NCBI GenBank assembly: GCA_001570385.1
Contig: BBYL01000014.1
Location: forward strand, 1-64,000
Direction: 5' to 3'
Source of the DNA: Microtetraspora glauca
GTDB lineage: Bacteria; Actinomycetota; Actinomycetes; Streptosporangiales; Streptosporangiaceae
Length of the DNA: 64,000 bases
This document shows, piece after piece, positions 46,647-55,937 of the stretch. The translations under genes were made by a program, and so were the position numbers. Below the pieces are notes generated by a model. It saw only the letters and a list, made by a program, of their open reading frames with translations, was not told the DNA's origin and searched no databases. Each line of letters begins with the position of its first letter. Position 1 is the first letter of the stretch.

Positions 46647-47312
46647 ATGGCAGATCTGAATGACTTTCCGGACGTTGCGGGCCTCTCCATCGGGATCCTC
46701 GGAGGCACCGGTGACCAGGGCAAGGGCCTGGCGCGCAGGTTCGCCCTGGCCGGTCACACCGTACTGATCGGTTCCCGCAGCGCCGAGCGCGCGCGGGAGG
46801 CCGCAGAGAGCATCGGCGTACGCGGCGCCGAGAACGCCGCCGTCGCCGCCGAGGCGGACATCGTGATCGTGGCCGTGCCGTGGGACGGGCACAAGGCCAC
46901 GCTGGAGTCGTTGCGCGGCGAGCTGGCCGGGAAGATCGTCGTCGACTGCGTGAACCCGCTCGGTTTCGACAAGCAGGGCGCGTACGCGCTTCCGGTCGAG
47001 GAGGGCAGCGCGGCCCAGCAGGCGGCGGCCGTACTGCCGGACAGCCGCGTCGTCGCGGCGTTCCACCACGTGTCCGCGGTCATCCTGCTCGACCCGGAGG
47101 TGGACGAGGTCGGACTGGACGTTCTCGTGCTCGGCGACGACAGGGAGGCCACGGACCTCGTGCAGGCGCTCGCGTCGCGCATCACGGGCGTGCGGGGCGT
47201 CTACGGCGGCCGGCTGCGCAACGCGGGCCAGGTGGAGGCGCTGACCGCCAACCTGATCTCGATCAACCGCCGCTACAAGGCGCACGCGGGATTCCGGATC
47301 ACCGACGTCTGA
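46647..47312 (+). CDS. npdG: NADPH-dependent F420 reductase
   Basis: Transfers hydride between NADPH and coenzyme F420, supplying F420H2 for actinomycete reductases. 221 residues with N-terminal Rossmann motif SIGILGGTGDQGKGLARRF, the NADP-selective IGSRS turn, VIVAVPWDGH, DCVNPLGFD and a C-terminal SINRRYKAHAGFRITD block typical of the family. The motifs fit the Fno/NpdG family well. Ribosome site is weak. It implies that the host makes F420. Confidence 0.93.
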   Translation: MADLNDFPDVAGLSIGILGGTGDQGKGLARRFALAGHTVLIGSRSAERAREAAESIGVRGAENAAVAAEADIVIVAVPWDGHKATLESLRGELAGKIVVDCVNPLGFDKQGAYALPVEEGSAAQQAAAVLPDSRVVAAFHHVSAVILLDPEVDEVGLDVLVLGDDREATDLVQALASRITGVRGVYGGRLRNAGQVEALTANLISINRRYKAHAGFRITDV

Positions 47313-47333
47313 CGGTCCCCGCGCACCCCGAGA

Positions 47334-48020
47334 TCATCCCCCGGTGGCGGATCTGATCAGCCACGAGGCGACCGACTCGGGGTCGGTCAGCTGGTGCAGA
47401 TGTCCGCCGGGAATGCGCTCGACCGGCCACCCGCGCTCGCTCGCCTCCTTCGCCGTCTCGGCGTACGGCGAGTCGAACCACAGGTACGCGCCGCGGACGT
47501 GGTCCCAGCGCGAGGGGACCGGGATGTCCAGCAGGTAGTAGTCGAGCGGCAGGCGGGGCTGCTCGGCCACGACCACGCGCCGTGTCGCCTCGTCGGGGAA
47601 GAGGTCCGCGACCACCTCGTCCGGCCACCAGTCCGTCCAGCGGGGCAGGATCCCCGCGTCGTCGGCGAGATCGCGCAGGAAGGCGGCCGGCTCGGGAGGC
47701 TCTCCCGGGACCGGACCCCTCCGAGGCGGGAGCGCGGCGTCGACGAACAGGCAGGCGGAGATCCGGCCGCGCAGCGCCTCCGCGATGAGCGGGACGAACC
47801 GTCCGGCGTTGCTGTGCGCGACGATCACCAGCGGGCCGTCCGGCGGGGCGGCGGCCGTCACCGCGTCGACCACGCGCGGCCAGTACGGCGCGGGCCCGGC
47901 GGTCACGTCGACGAGCGACGGCACCACGGCGGCATGGCCGCGTGCGCGCAGGACCTCGGCCACGGGGTTCCACGTCGCGGGGCCGACGGAGGGGCTGTGG
48001 ACGAGCATGAAGGTGTCCAT
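47334..48020 (-). CDS. alpha/beta hydrolase
   Basis: A 228-residue soluble hydrolase. The start MDTFMLVHSPSVGPATW has the HxPxxG-type oxyanion turn. The nucleophile elbow is IVAHSNAGRFV (Ser in AHSNAG) and the catalytic His is in IPGGHLHQLTDPE near the C-terminus. The Trp-rich cap (PRWTDWWPDEVV) is notable. Substrate is unknown. An ATG 12 nt upstream (48032) is an alternative start. It is divergent from the trans-sulfuration gene. Confidence 0.88.
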   Translation of the reverse strand: MDTFMLVHSPSVGPATWNPVAEVLRARGHAAVVPSLVDVTAGPAPYWPRVVDAVTAAAPPDGPLVIVAHSNAGRFVPLIAEALRGRISACLFVDAALPPRRGPVPGEPPEPAAFLRDLADDAGILPRWTDWWPDEVVADLFPDEATRRVVVAEQPRLPLDYYLLDIPVPSRWDHVRGAYLWFDSPYAETAKEASERGWPVERIPGGHLHQLTDPESVASWLIRSATGG

Positions 48021-48148
48021 GCCCGCCAGCATTCACAATCGCGGCCGGCCAGGACAGGGTGATCCTCTGAGCGCGTAACGGTTTCCCCGCACGCGGTGAC
48101 GGCTCCCTGATCTGACATCGTTCGGGAAACCAGGTAATCCTTGTAGGT

Positions 48149-49321
48149 ATGACCTCTTTGCGCCCCGAGACGCGAGCCGTCCACCTGCCCCGACCGGATC
48201 TGAACGGCAGTACGCCGATCACGATCCCCATCTACCAGACGTCGGGATTCGCGTTCGACAGCCCCGCCGTCTTCGCCGACGGGATGGGTCGGCCGGACGG
48301 CGCCTTCGTCTACGGGCGGCTCTCGAACCCCACCGTGCGGGCGCTTGAGGAGGCCGTCGCCGGGCTGGAGGGCGGCCCGGGCGCCATCGCCACCGGTTCG
48401 GGGATGGGCGCCATCAACACGGTGCTGCTCGCGTTGCTGCGGCCGGGCGACCACGTGATAGCCCAGCGGGCCCTGTACGGAGGCACCGCCCACATGCTGG
48501 CCGATCTGACGGCGCGGTTCGGCATCGACGTGACCTACGTGCACGAGGCGGACCCCTCGGCGGTGCGCGACGCCGTACGGCCGGAGACGAAGCTGCTCTA
48601 CCTGGAGACGATCGCCAATCCGATGACGCAGGTCGCGGACCTGCCCGGGATGGCTGCCGCCGCGCGCGCGGCGGGGTTGCTGACCGTCGTGGACAACACC
48701 TTCGCCTCGCCGATCCTGTGCCGGCCGATCGAGCACGGGGCCGACGTGGTGGTCCACTCCACCACGAAGTACCTCTCCGGCCACACGGACGTCCTGGGCG
48801 GCATCGCGGTCTTCGCCTCCGATGACCTGCACCGGAAGGTCTGGTCGTACGCGATCGAGCTCGGGGCCACGGCGGATCCGTTCGCCGCCTGGCTGACCCT
48901 GCGCGGGACGCAGACCCTGGCGCTGCGCATGGAGCGCCATTGCGCCAACACGCGCCTGCTGGCCACCCGGCTCGCCGAGCACCCCGCCGTGGCCGCGGTC
49001 CACTGGCCCGGCCTGCCCTCGCATCCCTCGTACGAGGTGGCCGCCAAGCTGCTGCCCGACTTCGGCGGCGTGTTCTCGTTCGACCTGACCGGCGGGCGGG
49101 CGGCCGGTGAGGCGTTCATGAGCTCCGTACGGCTCGCGCTGCTCGCGCCCTCGCTGGGCGGTGTCGAGACGCTGATCCTGCACCCCGCGACGACCTCGCA
49201 CCGGTCGCTCGACGCGGCGGGGCTGGCCGCCGCCGGGATCGGCGAGGGGACGGTCCGGGTGTCCGTCGGCATCGAGCATCCCGAGGACCTATGGGCCGAC
49301 TTCGAGCAGGCGCTCGGCTGA
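48149..49321 (+). CDS. trans-sulfuration family PLP enzyme (cystathionine synthase/lyase type)
   Basis: A 390-residue Cys/Met-metabolism PLP enzyme. The YxR motif (FVYGRLSNPT), TGSGMGAI, ETIANP, VVDNTFASP and the Schiff-base Lys in STTKYLSGHTDVLGG are all present. Members are cystathionine gamma-synthase, beta/gamma-lyase or methionine gamma-lyase; local motifs do not settle which. RBS is a weak TAGG. No other methionine gene is nearby. A GC-rich hairpin follows its stop, in front of panB. Confidence 0.92.
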   Translation: MTSLRPETRAVHLPRPDLNGSTPITIPIYQTSGFAFDSPAVFADGMGRPDGAFVYGRLSNPTVRALEEAVAGLEGGPGAIATGSGMGAINTVLLALLRPGDHVIAQRALYGGTAHMLADLTARFGIDVTYVHEADPSAVRDAVRPETKLLYLETIANPMTQVADLPGMAAAARAAGLLTVVDNTFASPILCRPIEHGADVVVHSTTKYLSGHTDVLGGIAVFASDDLHRKVWSYAIELGATADPFAAWLTLRGTQTLALRMERHCANTRLLATRLAEHPAVAAVHWPGLPSHPSYEVAAKLLPDFGGVFSFDLTGGRAAGEAFMSSVRLALLAPSLGGVETLILHPATTSHRSLDAAGLAAAGIGEGTVRVSVGIEHPEDLWADFEQALG

Positions 49322-49336
49322 CGACCCGGATCGACC

Positions 49337-49366
49337 GGCCCCGATCACGACGGCCCCGATCACGAC
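49337..49366. repeat. 15-bp tandem repeat, two copies plus partial
   Basis: GGCCCCGATCACGAC occurs at 49337-49351 and 49352-49366, with a third start (GGCCCCGG) leading straight into the terminator stem. It lies between the convergent trans-sulfuration and panB genes. Confidence 0.75.
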
Positions 49367-49399
49367 GGCCCCGGCCACGGCGTACGCGTGACCGGGGCC
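49367..49399. terminator. GC-rich hairpin between convergent genes
   Basis: GGCCCCGGcCACG (49367-49379) pairs with CGTGaCCGGGGCC (49387-49399), 12 of 13 positions, with a 7-nt loop. No T-run follows on the plus strand, as is common in high-GC genomes. It serves either convergent gene. Confidence 0.75.
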
Positions 49400-49421
49400 G
49401 CCGGGCGGTGGCGCCGGGAGA

Positions 49422-50273
49422 TCAGTGGTAGCTGTGCTCCGGAGCGGGGAAGACGCCGGACACGACCTCGTCGGCGTACGCGCGGACGGCGCGGTCCATC
49501 TCGCCCGCGAGGTCGAAGTACTTCTTGACGAACTTGGCCGGGCGCGGCGTGAGCCCCATGAGGTCCTGCCAGACGAGGACCTGGGCGTCGGTGCCCGCCC
49601 CCGCGCCGATGCCGATCGTGGGAACGCTGAGTGACGCGGTCACCCGCTCGGCCAGATCGGCGGGTACGCACTCCAGGACCACGCCGAACGCCCCGGCGTG
49701 CTCCAGGGCCTTGGCGTCGGCCATCAGCTCGTCGCCCGACTGGCCGCGGCCCTGCACGCGGTACCCGCCGAAGACGTTCACCGACTGCGGGGTCAGGCCG
49801 ATGTGGGCCATGACCGGGACGCCCGCCGAGACGAGCATCTCGACCTGGGACAGCACGCGACGGCCGCCCTCCAGCTTCACCGCGTGGGCTCCGGCCTCCT
49901 TCATGAAGCGGGCGGCCGTCTCCAGCGCCTGCTGCGGCGACGCTTGGTAGGACGCGAACGGCAGGTCGGCGATCACCATCGCGCGCTTGGAGCCGCGGAC
50001 CACGGCGGCGGTGAGCGGGATGAGGTCGTCGACCGTCACCGGAAGGGTCGAGTCGTACCCGTAGACGACCATGGCGGCCGAGTCGCCGACCAGCATGACG
50101 GGAATCCCCGCCTCGTCGAACACCCTCGCCGTCATCGCGTCGTACGCGGTGACCATCGGCCACCTCTCATGACGCTCCTTGGCCGCGGCGAGATCGCGGA
50201 CGGTCACCCTGCGTCCCGACGCGCCCCCGTAGAGCGCGGTGGACGCGGCGGATGCAGCGGAAACAGAGGACAT
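49422..50273 (-). CDS. panB: 3-methyl-2-oxobutanoate hydroxymethyltransferase (ketopantoate hydroxymethyltransferase)
   Basis: First step of pantothenate/CoA synthesis: transfers a hydroxymethyl group from methylenetetrahydrofolate to alpha-ketoisovalerate. The family motifs [34 protein letters not shown] (Mg-binding Asp), [18 protein letters not shown], and [18 protein letters not shown] are present. 283 residues, typical length. GGAGGT site before ATG. It is cytosolic. panC is not adjacent. Confidence 0.97.
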   Translation of the reverse strand: MSSVSAASAASTALYGGASGRRVTVRDLAAAKERHERWPMVTAYDAMTARVFDEAGIPVMLVGDSAAMVVYGYDSTLPVTVDDLIPLTAAVVRGSKRAMVIADLPFASYQASPQQALETAARFMKEAGAHAVKLEGGRRVLSQVEMLVSAGVPVMAHIGLTPQSVNVFGGYRVQGRGQSGDELMADAKALEHAGAFGVVLECVPADLAERVTASLSVPTIGIGAGAGTDAQVLVWQDLMGLTPRPAKFVKKYFDLAGEMDRAVRAYADEVVSGVFPAPEHSYH

Positions 50274-50430
50274 GGCTACCTCCAGGTCTCGTGGCGCCCC
50301 TGTGGCGTCCCCGGACAGTCAGATCATCGCATGCGACCCGCAAATAGAACACCCGAGGGACTGGCCGTAATCCGGTGGAAACCATGTCGGTGGGGCACGG
50401 CACAATGCCATTCCGGAGGTAGACAACCAA

Positions 50431-51621
50431 ATGGCACTCGAACCTTACCGGAGGGTTCTCGCCCTGCCGGGCGTCCCCGCGCTGCTGCTGGTCGGCATGC
50501 TCGCCAGGATCCCGATGACCGGCACGGGCATCACACTCACCCTGCACGTGGTCAACGGGCTGGGGCTGGGATTCCTACAGGCCGGATTGATCGGCGCGGC
50601 CAACCTCGTGGGAGGCGCGATCGGCGCGCCGCTCGCGGGACGTTTCGTCGACCGGCGCGGCCTGCGTCCGGTGTTCGCGGTGACCACCACCGTGCAGTTC
50701 GTCTTCTGGTGCTCGGCACCGTGGCTCCCGTACGAGGCGCTGCTTCCTGGCGCGCTCGTCGCGGGACTGTTCAACCAGCCCGTCTTCGGCGCGCTCAGGC
50801 AGTGCCTGGGAGCGATGGTCCCGGCGGAACGCCACCAGTCCGCGTTCGCCCTGGACTCGATGGCCGTCGAGGTGTCGTACATGGTCGGGCCCGCCCTGGC
50901 CGTGGCCATCTCGACCGGCTTCTCCAGCACGGTGACGATGTACGCGGTGGGCGTCGGCCTGGTGGGCACCGGCGTCGCCCTGTACGCGCTGAACCCGCCG
51001 ACCAGCTCCCCGGGTGATGACGCCGCCGTGGCGGTGCCGCGGCGGAGGTGGCTCACGCCCGGCCTGCTCACGCTGTTCGGCGTCGCCTCGTCGCTCACGT
51101 TCGTGCTGACCACGACGGAGCTGTCGGTCGTCGCCATCCTCAAGACCGGCGAGGCCACGCGGTGGACCGGTCTGGTGCTCGGGCTGTGGTGCGGATACTC
51201 GCTGATCGGCGGATTCGTGTACGGCGGGCTCTCCCGCGGCTTCTCGCCGCTGCTCCTCACCGGGATCCTCTGCGCGTTCACCGCGCCCGTCGGGATCGTC
51301 GGCGGAGGTTGGTGGTGGCTCTGCCTGGCGCTGATCCCCGCCGGCCTGCTGTGCGCGCCCGCGATGTCCGCCACCGTGGCGGCGGTCAACGGGCGGGTGC
51401 CCGCGGGGGCGCGCGGCGAGGCGATGGGCCTGCACGGCACGGCGCTGCTGATCGGCGGCGCCTGCGCCGGACCGGCGGCCGGAGCCGTGGTCGACGCGCA
51501 CGGTCCGGGCTGGGCGTTCGCGGCCTCGGGCGCGGTCGGGCTGGTGCTGGTCCTGATCGCCCTTCCGTTCTGGAACGAGGCCCGGCGGCCCGCGTCCGAT
51601 CCCGTGACCGCGAGCGTCTGA
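50431..51621 (+). CDS. MFS transporter
   Basis: A 396-residue major facilitator with about twelve hydrophobic segments. The motif between helices 2 and 3 is present as GRFVDRRGLRPVF. It resembles drug-efflux type MFS proteins with no clear substrate. ATG follows GGAGGT with a slightly long spacing. It faces away from panB across a 157-bp divergent region. A perfect GC-rich hairpin follows its stop, so it is likely monocistronic. Confidence 0.9.
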   Translation: MALEPYRRVLALPGVPALLLVGMLARIPMTGTGITLTLHVVNGLGLGFLQAGLIGAANLVGGAIGAPLAGRFVDRRGLRPVFAVTTTVQFVFWCSAPWLPYEALLPGALVAGLFNQPVFGALRQCLGAMVPAERHQSAFALDSMAVEVSYMVGPALAVAISTGFSSTVTMYAVGVGLVGTGVALYALNPPTSSPGDDAAVAVPRRRWLTPGLLTLFGVASSLTFVLTTTELSVVAILKTGEATRWTGLVLGLWCGYSLIGGFVYGGLSRGFSPLLLTGILCAFTAPVGIVGGGWWWLCLALIPAGLLCAPAMSATVAAVNGRVPAGARGEAMGLHGTALLIGGACAGPAAGAVVDAHGPGWAFAASGAVGLVLVLIALPFWNEARRPASDPVTASV

Positions 51622-51624
51622 CCC

Positions 51625-51654
51625 GGCGCTCGGGGCCGCGCGGCCCCGAGCGCC
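51625..51654 (+). terminator. perfect 13-bp hairpin after MFS gene
   Basis: GGCGCTCGGGGCC (51625-51637) and GGCCCCGAGCGCC (51642-51654) pair perfectly with a 4-nt loop, directly after the stop at 51619-51621. No T-tract. It separates the MFS gene from the downstream DHA2-TetR operon. Confidence 0.85.
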
Positions 51655-51679
51655 GTCCGCATTATGAAACGCGACGGTT

Positions 51680-51733
51680 GCGTATCGAATATCGAACCGC
51701 TACGGTAGCGTTCCGAAACTCATGCGTATCGAA
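51680..51733 (+). promoter_or_regulatory. operator candidate of MFS-TetR operon
   Basis: A 25-bp imperfect palindrome, TCGAACCGCTACGGTAGCGTTCCGA (51692-51716, centre G704, 10 of 12 pairs matching, with the perfect core CGCTAC-G-GTAGCG at 51698-51710), lies 35 nt before the transporter start. The direct repeat GCGTATCGAA (51680-51689 and 51724-51733) flanks it. Such a site is expected for the TetR protein encoded at the end of this operon. Confidence 0.65.
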
Positions 51734-51750
51734 ATTTGACTGGGGGACCC

Positions 51751-53313
51751 TTGGACGCGCATACCGGCCACCCACGCCGCTGGCAGATCCTCGGCGTGAT
51801 GGTGTTCAGCCTGCTGGCCGTCGTGCTCGACAACACGATTCTCAACGTCGCGATCAAGACCATCGCCGACCCGGTGCACGGTCTGGGAGCCACCCAGAGC
51901 GAGCTGGAGTGGGCGATGAACTCCTACACGCTCGTCTTCGCGGGCCTGCTGTTCACCTTCGGCGTGCTCGGCGACAGGTACGGCCGCAAGAAGATGCTCC
52001 TCGTCGGCATGGTGATCTTCGGTCTCTCGTCGCTGGTCAGCGCGTACGCGCAGGACCCGACGCAGCTGATCCTGGCCAGGGCGCTGATGGGGCTCGGCGG
52101 CGCGGCCATCATGCCGGCCACGCTGGCGATCATCTCGAACGTCTTCCCGATCCACGAGCGGGGCAAGGCCATCGGCATCTGGGCGGGCGGCGTCGGCATC
52201 GCCGTCGCCATCGGGCCGATCACCGGCGGCCTGCTCCTCGAGCACTTCTGGTGGGGCTCGGTCTTCCTCGTCAACATCCCGATCGTGCTGGTCGGCCTGG
52301 CGCTGATCGCCACTCTCGTGCCGGACTCGAAGGACCCGGGCAAGACCGGTCTCGACCCGGTCGGCGTGCTGCTGTCGATCGTCGGTCTGGTGGCCCTGGT
52401 CTACGGCATCGTGCGGATCAGCGACCTCGGCACCTTCGCCGACACCTCGGTCATCGTCCCGTCGCTGATCGGCCTCGCCATCCTCGGCGTGTTCTTCTGG
52501 TACGAGCGGCGCATCGACCACCCGGCGTTCGACGTGCGCAACTTCAGGAACGCCGCCTTCTCCACCGCCATCGCGAGCGTCGGCCTGGTCTTCTTCGCGG
52601 CCATGGGCGTGATGTTCTTCATGGCCTTCTACTGGCAGATCGTCCGGGGTTACTCCCCGCTCCAGTCGGGCGCGCTGGTCCTGCCGTTCGCCGTGGCTCA
52701 GCTGATCTTCGCGCCGCGGAGCGCCAAGGTGGTCGACAAGTACGGCGCCAAGACGGTCGGCACGATCGGCATGATCGTGATCGCCGCCTGCCTCGCGGCC
52801 TACGCCCTCGTCGGCGTCGACACGCCGATCTGGATCCTGCTGGTGCTCACCTTCGTCCAGGGGTCGGCGATGGCCCACATCATGCCCCCGGCGACCACGG
52901 CCATCATGAACGCCCTGCCCCGGGAGAAGGCCGGTGTGGGTTCGTCCATGAGCAATGTCGTCCGGCAGGTCGGCGGCACGCTCGGCATCGCCATCCTCGG
53001 CGCGGTCCTGTCCGCGAGTTACCGGAACGGCATGGAGGGCGAGGTCACCGCGGTTCCGGAGCAGCTCCGCCACGTCGTGACCGAGTCGATCTCCGGTGCC
53101 GCCGGTGTGGCCGCGCGCCTGGGCGACCAGGGGGCCGGCCTGATGAGGGCGGCCAACGAGGCGTTCGTCTCGGGCATCCACTGGGCGGCGCTCGGCTCGG
53201 CCGCGGTCGCGCTCATCGGTGCCCTTCTGATGGCGCGCTGGATGCCCGGGAGGCCCGCCGCCGCGGTGGAGGCGCAGTCACCCGAGGTGGACAGGGAAGC
53301 GGCGGTAGTGTGA
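51751..53313 (+). CDS. DHA2-family drug:proton antiporter (MFS)
   Basis: About 520 residues with fourteen hydrophobic segments, the DHA2 pattern. Motifs: LDNTILNVAI (motif D1), GDRYGRKKMLL (A motif), and GIWAGGVGIAVAIGPITGGLL (C motif). It would export drugs or similar compounds using the proton gradient. TTG 51751 is favoured because GGGGGA ends 4 nt before it; a TTG at 51736 is possible. It is followed 7 nt later by a TetR gene in the same direction, and preceded by a palindrome that fits a self-regulated operon. Confidence 0.93.
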   Translation: MDAHTGHPRRWQILGVMVFSLLAVVLDNTILNVAIKTIADPVHGLGATQSELEWAMNSYTLVFAGLLFTFGVLGDRYGRKKMLLVGMVIFGLSSLVSAYAQDPTQLILARALMGLGGAAIMPATLAIISNVFPIHERGKAIGIWAGGVGIAVAIGPITGGLLLEHFWWGSVFLVNIPIVLVGLALIATLVPDSKDPGKTGLDPVGVLLSIVGLVALVYGIVRISDLGTFADTSVIVPSLIGLAILGVFFWYERRIDHPAFDVRNFRNAAFSTAIASVGLVFFAAMGVMFFMAFYWQIVRGYSPLQSGALVLPFAVAQLIFAPRSAKVVDKYGAKTVGTIGMIVIAACLAAYALVGVDTPIWILLVLTFVQGSAMAHIMPPATTAIMNALPREKAGVGSSMSNVVRQVGGTLGIAILGAVLSASYRNGMEGEVTAVPEQLRHVVTESISGAAGVAARLGDQGAGLMRAANEAFVSGIHWAALGSAAVALIGALLMARWMPGRPAAAVEAQSPEVDREAAVV

Positions 53314-53320
53314 GCGCACG

Positions 53321-53935
53321 ATGATGACGCGGCAGACGGCGGAAGGGGCGGCCCGTGCCGCGGGGCGCCCGCGCAGTGAGAAGGCGGAGAAGTCGATCAT
53401 CGAGGCCACCCTCGAACTGATCGGCGAGGGCGTCGCGGTGTCCGAGCTGTCCATCGAGGGCATCGCGGCCAGGGCGGGCGTCGGCAAGACGACGATCTAT
53501 CGCCGCTGGTCCAACAAGGAGGACCTCGTCGTCGACGCCCTGACGACGCTGAAACCGCCGATCCCGCCGTTGCGTGGGGACTCCGTCCGGGACGACCTGG
53601 TCGCCTACCTCTCGGTCATGAGGGACGAGGCCCGGCACACCCACACCCGCTGCATCATGAACATCGCGATGAGCGACTCGGAGCGGCACCCCCGCCTCGC
53701 CGCGCGGTTCGACGAGCTGGCCATCCAGCCGCGCCGCGCCGTCATGATGGAGGTGCTGCGGCGCGGCATCGAGCGCGGGGAGCTGCGCCCCGACCTCGAC
53801 GTCGAGATGGCGATGGCCATTCTGAGCGGCGCGATGTTGTGGTACACCAAGTGGTCGCACCGGGCCACCGCCCTGCCCGACGACCTGGCCGAGCGGATCG
53901 TGGACGAGGCGCTGCGCGGCTTCCGTCCCCGCTGA
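53321..53935 (+). CDS. TetR/AcrR-family regulator
   Basis: A 204-residue repressor. The N-terminal helix-turn-helix (residues about 20-65) reads IIEATLELIGEG then IEGIAARAGVGKTTIYRRW, the standard TetR motif. The C-terminal ligand domain has no family signature I can name. It follows the DHA2 transporter by 7 nt, so the two are co-expressed and it likely represses its own operon through the palindrome at 51692-51716 until a drug-like ligand binds. Confidence 0.93.
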   Translation: MMTRQTAEGAARAAGRPRSEKAEKSIIEATLELIGEGVAVSELSIEGIAARAGVGKTTIYRRWSNKEDLVVDALTTLKPPIPPLRGDSVRDDLVAYLSVMRDEARHTHTRCIMNIAMSDSERHPRLAARFDELAIQPRRAVMMEVLRRGIERGELRPDLDVEMAMAILSGAMLWYTKWSHRATALPDDLAERIVDEALRGFRPR

Positions 53936-53971
53936 CCTCCCGCCGCCGGAGATTCGTCCGCCAATGGGAGC

Positions 53972-54002
53972 CACCGAGTCGGCTGATCAGGCGGACTCGG
54001 TG
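53972..54002. terminator. hairpin after TetR gene
   Basis: CACCGAGTC (53972-53980) and GACTCGGTG (53994-54002) pair perfectly over 9 bp with a 13-nt loop, shortly after the TetR stop. It acts with the second, stronger hairpin just downstream. Confidence 0.6.
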
Positions 54003-54037
54003 CCCGGTAGCCGCCGGTGAGCGAGCACGTTCGTCCG

Positions 54038-54075
54038 CTGAGCCCTCCTCCGTCCATGGGCGGAGGAGGGCTCAG
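54038..54075. terminator. perfect 15-bp hairpin between convergent genes
   Basis: CTGAGCCCTCCTCCG (54038-54052) pairs perfectly with CGGAGGAGGGCTCAG (54061-54075), 8-nt loop. It lies between the TetR gene and nadE, which converge, so it likely ends both transcripts. Confidence 0.88.
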
Positions 54076-54110
54076 GTCTGAGGTGAGACGTTCCATGCGG
54101 GAGAGACGGA

Positions 54111-55889
54111 TCAGCGGGTCGTCTCGCGCCACCGGTTCGTGATCGGCAGCCGGCGGTCACGGCCGAAGTTCTTCGGCGTGATCTTCGGGCCGGGCGGATA
54201 CTGGCGCCGCTTGTATTCCGCCAGGTCCACCAGCCGGATGATCCGGCTGACCAGCTCCGTGTCGTGGCCGGCGGCGACCAGCTCCTCCCGGCCCATGTCC
54301 TTCTCGACGTAGTCGTCCAGCAGCCGGTCGAGCACGTCGTACGGCGGGAGCGAGTCGGTGTCGCGCTGGTCGGGCCGCAGCTCGGCGCTCGGCTCCTTGG
54401 TGATGGAGTTCTCCGGGATGGGCGGCTCGCCCGTGCGGAGCCGGAAGAACTCGTCGTGGCCGTGGGCGTTGCGCCACTCCGACAACTTCCAGACCAGGGT
54501 CTTCGGCACGTCCTTGATGGGCGCGTAGCCGCCCGCCGAGTCACCGTAGAGCGTGGAGTATCCGGTGGCCAGCTCGCTCTTGTTGCCGGTGGTCAGCACC
54601 AGGTGGCCGTGCTCGTTCGACAGGCTCATCAGCAGCATGCCGCGCACCCGGGCCTGGAGGTTCTCGGCCGCGAGACCGTGCAGGTCGATCTCCTTCTCGA
54701 ACGCGGCGACGATGTCGGCGATCGGGACGGTCCGCGCGGTGACGCCCTGCCGCCGCACCAGCTCCTCCGCGTCGCCGACCGAGTGCTCCGAGGAGTAGCG
54801 CGACGGCATCAGCACCACGTTCACCCGCTCCGGCCCGATGGCGTCGGACGCGATCGTCGCGGCGAGGGCCGAGTCGATGCCCCCGGACAGGCCGAGGATG
54901 ACGGAGCGGAAGCCGTTCTTGGTGACGTAGTCGCGCACGCCGAGGACGAGCGCGTGGTAGATCTCGGCGAGGTCGTCCAGCCGGGGCGCCACGGCGGGTT
55001 TCTCGGGCGCGTACGTCGCGACAGGCTCACCCGAGAGCTCCACCCGCTCGACCGTGATCGTCGTCCCGTCATGGGCGTCGACCGGGAACTCGCCGGGCTC
55101 GCCGGTGCCGAGCGGCAGTTCCAGGTCGGCGACGAGCAGCTCCTCCTTGAACTGCGGGGCGCGGGCGACCAGCTCGCCGGAGGAGTCCACGATGACCGAG
55201 TCGCCGTCGAAGACGAGCTCGTCCTGGCCGCCGACCTGGTTGACGTAGGCGAGGGCGCAGCCCGCCTCGCGGGCCCGCCTCCCGACGAGCTCCAACCGCA
55301 CGTCGTCCTTCTCCACCTCGTACGGCGAGGCGTTGGGCACGACGAGCAGCCCCGCGCCGGCCCGCGCGACGACGGAGACGGGGCCGCCGTCCTGCCAGAG
55401 GTCCTCGCAGACGGCGACGGCGACGTCGACCCCGCGTACCCGCACGACGGGCAGCCGGTCACCGCGCACGAAATAGCGGTATTCATCGAAGACGCCGTAG
55501 TTGGGCAGGTGGTGCTTGGCACTCCGGGTCACGATGCGGCCGCCGTGCAACACGGCCGCCGCGTCGAGCGGGGCGCCCTTCGGCTGACCGACGCGGGGTT
55601 CGAGATTCGCCCGGTCGACGTAGCCGGTCACGACGGGGATGTCGCCGAGACCCTCGTCGGCGAGGCGCCGCGCCACCGTCTCCAGCGTCGCGATCGAGGC
55701 GTCCACGAACGAGGTCCGCAGCACCAGGTCCTCCACGGGATATCCGGTCAGGAACATCTCCGTGAAGACCACCAGGTGCGCGCCTCGCTCGGCGGCGCGG
55801 CGCGTCCATTCGACGAGCCGGTCGGCGTTGCCGCTGAGGTCGCCGACGATGGGGTTGGTCTGGGCCAGGGCGATACGCAGTTGTGCCAC
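54111..55889 (-). CDS. nadE: glutamine-dependent NAD+ synthetase
   Basis: Final NAD synthesis step: deamido-NAD plus glutamine plus ATP to NAD. 592 residues. The N-terminal nitrilase-type glutaminase has the triad Glu (FTEMFLTGYP), Lys (KHHLPNYGVFDEYRYF) and Cys (VAVCEDLWQDGGP). The C-terminal synthetase (from about residue 300) has the PP-loop LGLSGGIDSAL and TGNKSELATGYSTLYGDS. GTG 55889 begins VAQLRIALAQTNP, the normal N-terminus; an upstream ATG (55925) would add 12 residues. It stands alone. Confidence 0.97.
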   Translation of the reverse strand: MAQLRIALAQTNPIVGDLSGNADRLVEWTRRAAERGAHLVVFTEMFLTGYPVEDLVLRTSFVDASIATLETVARRLADEGLGDIPVVTGYVDRANLEPRVGQPKGAPLDAAAVLHGGRIVTRSAKHHLPNYGVFDEYRYFVRGDRLPVVRVRGVDVAVAVCEDLWQDGGPVSVVARAGAGLLVVPNASPYEVEKDDVRLELVGRRAREAGCALAYVNQVGGQDELVFDGDSVIVDSSGELVARAPQFKEELLVADLELPLGTGEPGEFPVDAHDGTTITVERVELSGEPVATYAPEKPAVAPRLDDLAEIYHALVLGVRDYVTKNGFRSVILGLSGGIDSALAATIASDAIGPERVNVVLMPSRYSSEHSVGDAEELVRRQGVTARTVPIADIVAAFEKEIDLHGLAAENLQARVRGMLLMSLSNEHGHLVLTTGNKSELATGYSTLYGDSAGGYAPIKDVPKTLVWKLSEWRNAHGHDEFFRLRTGEPPIPENSITKEPSAELRPDQRDTDSLPPYDVLDRLLDDYVEKDMGREELVAAGHDTELVSRIIRLVDLAEYKRRQYPPGPKITPKNFGRDRRLPITNRWRETTR

Positions 55890-55937
55890 AGGCCCAGCGT
55901 AGAACCCTCCGTCATTTGTCGTCAAAGCGACGATAAG

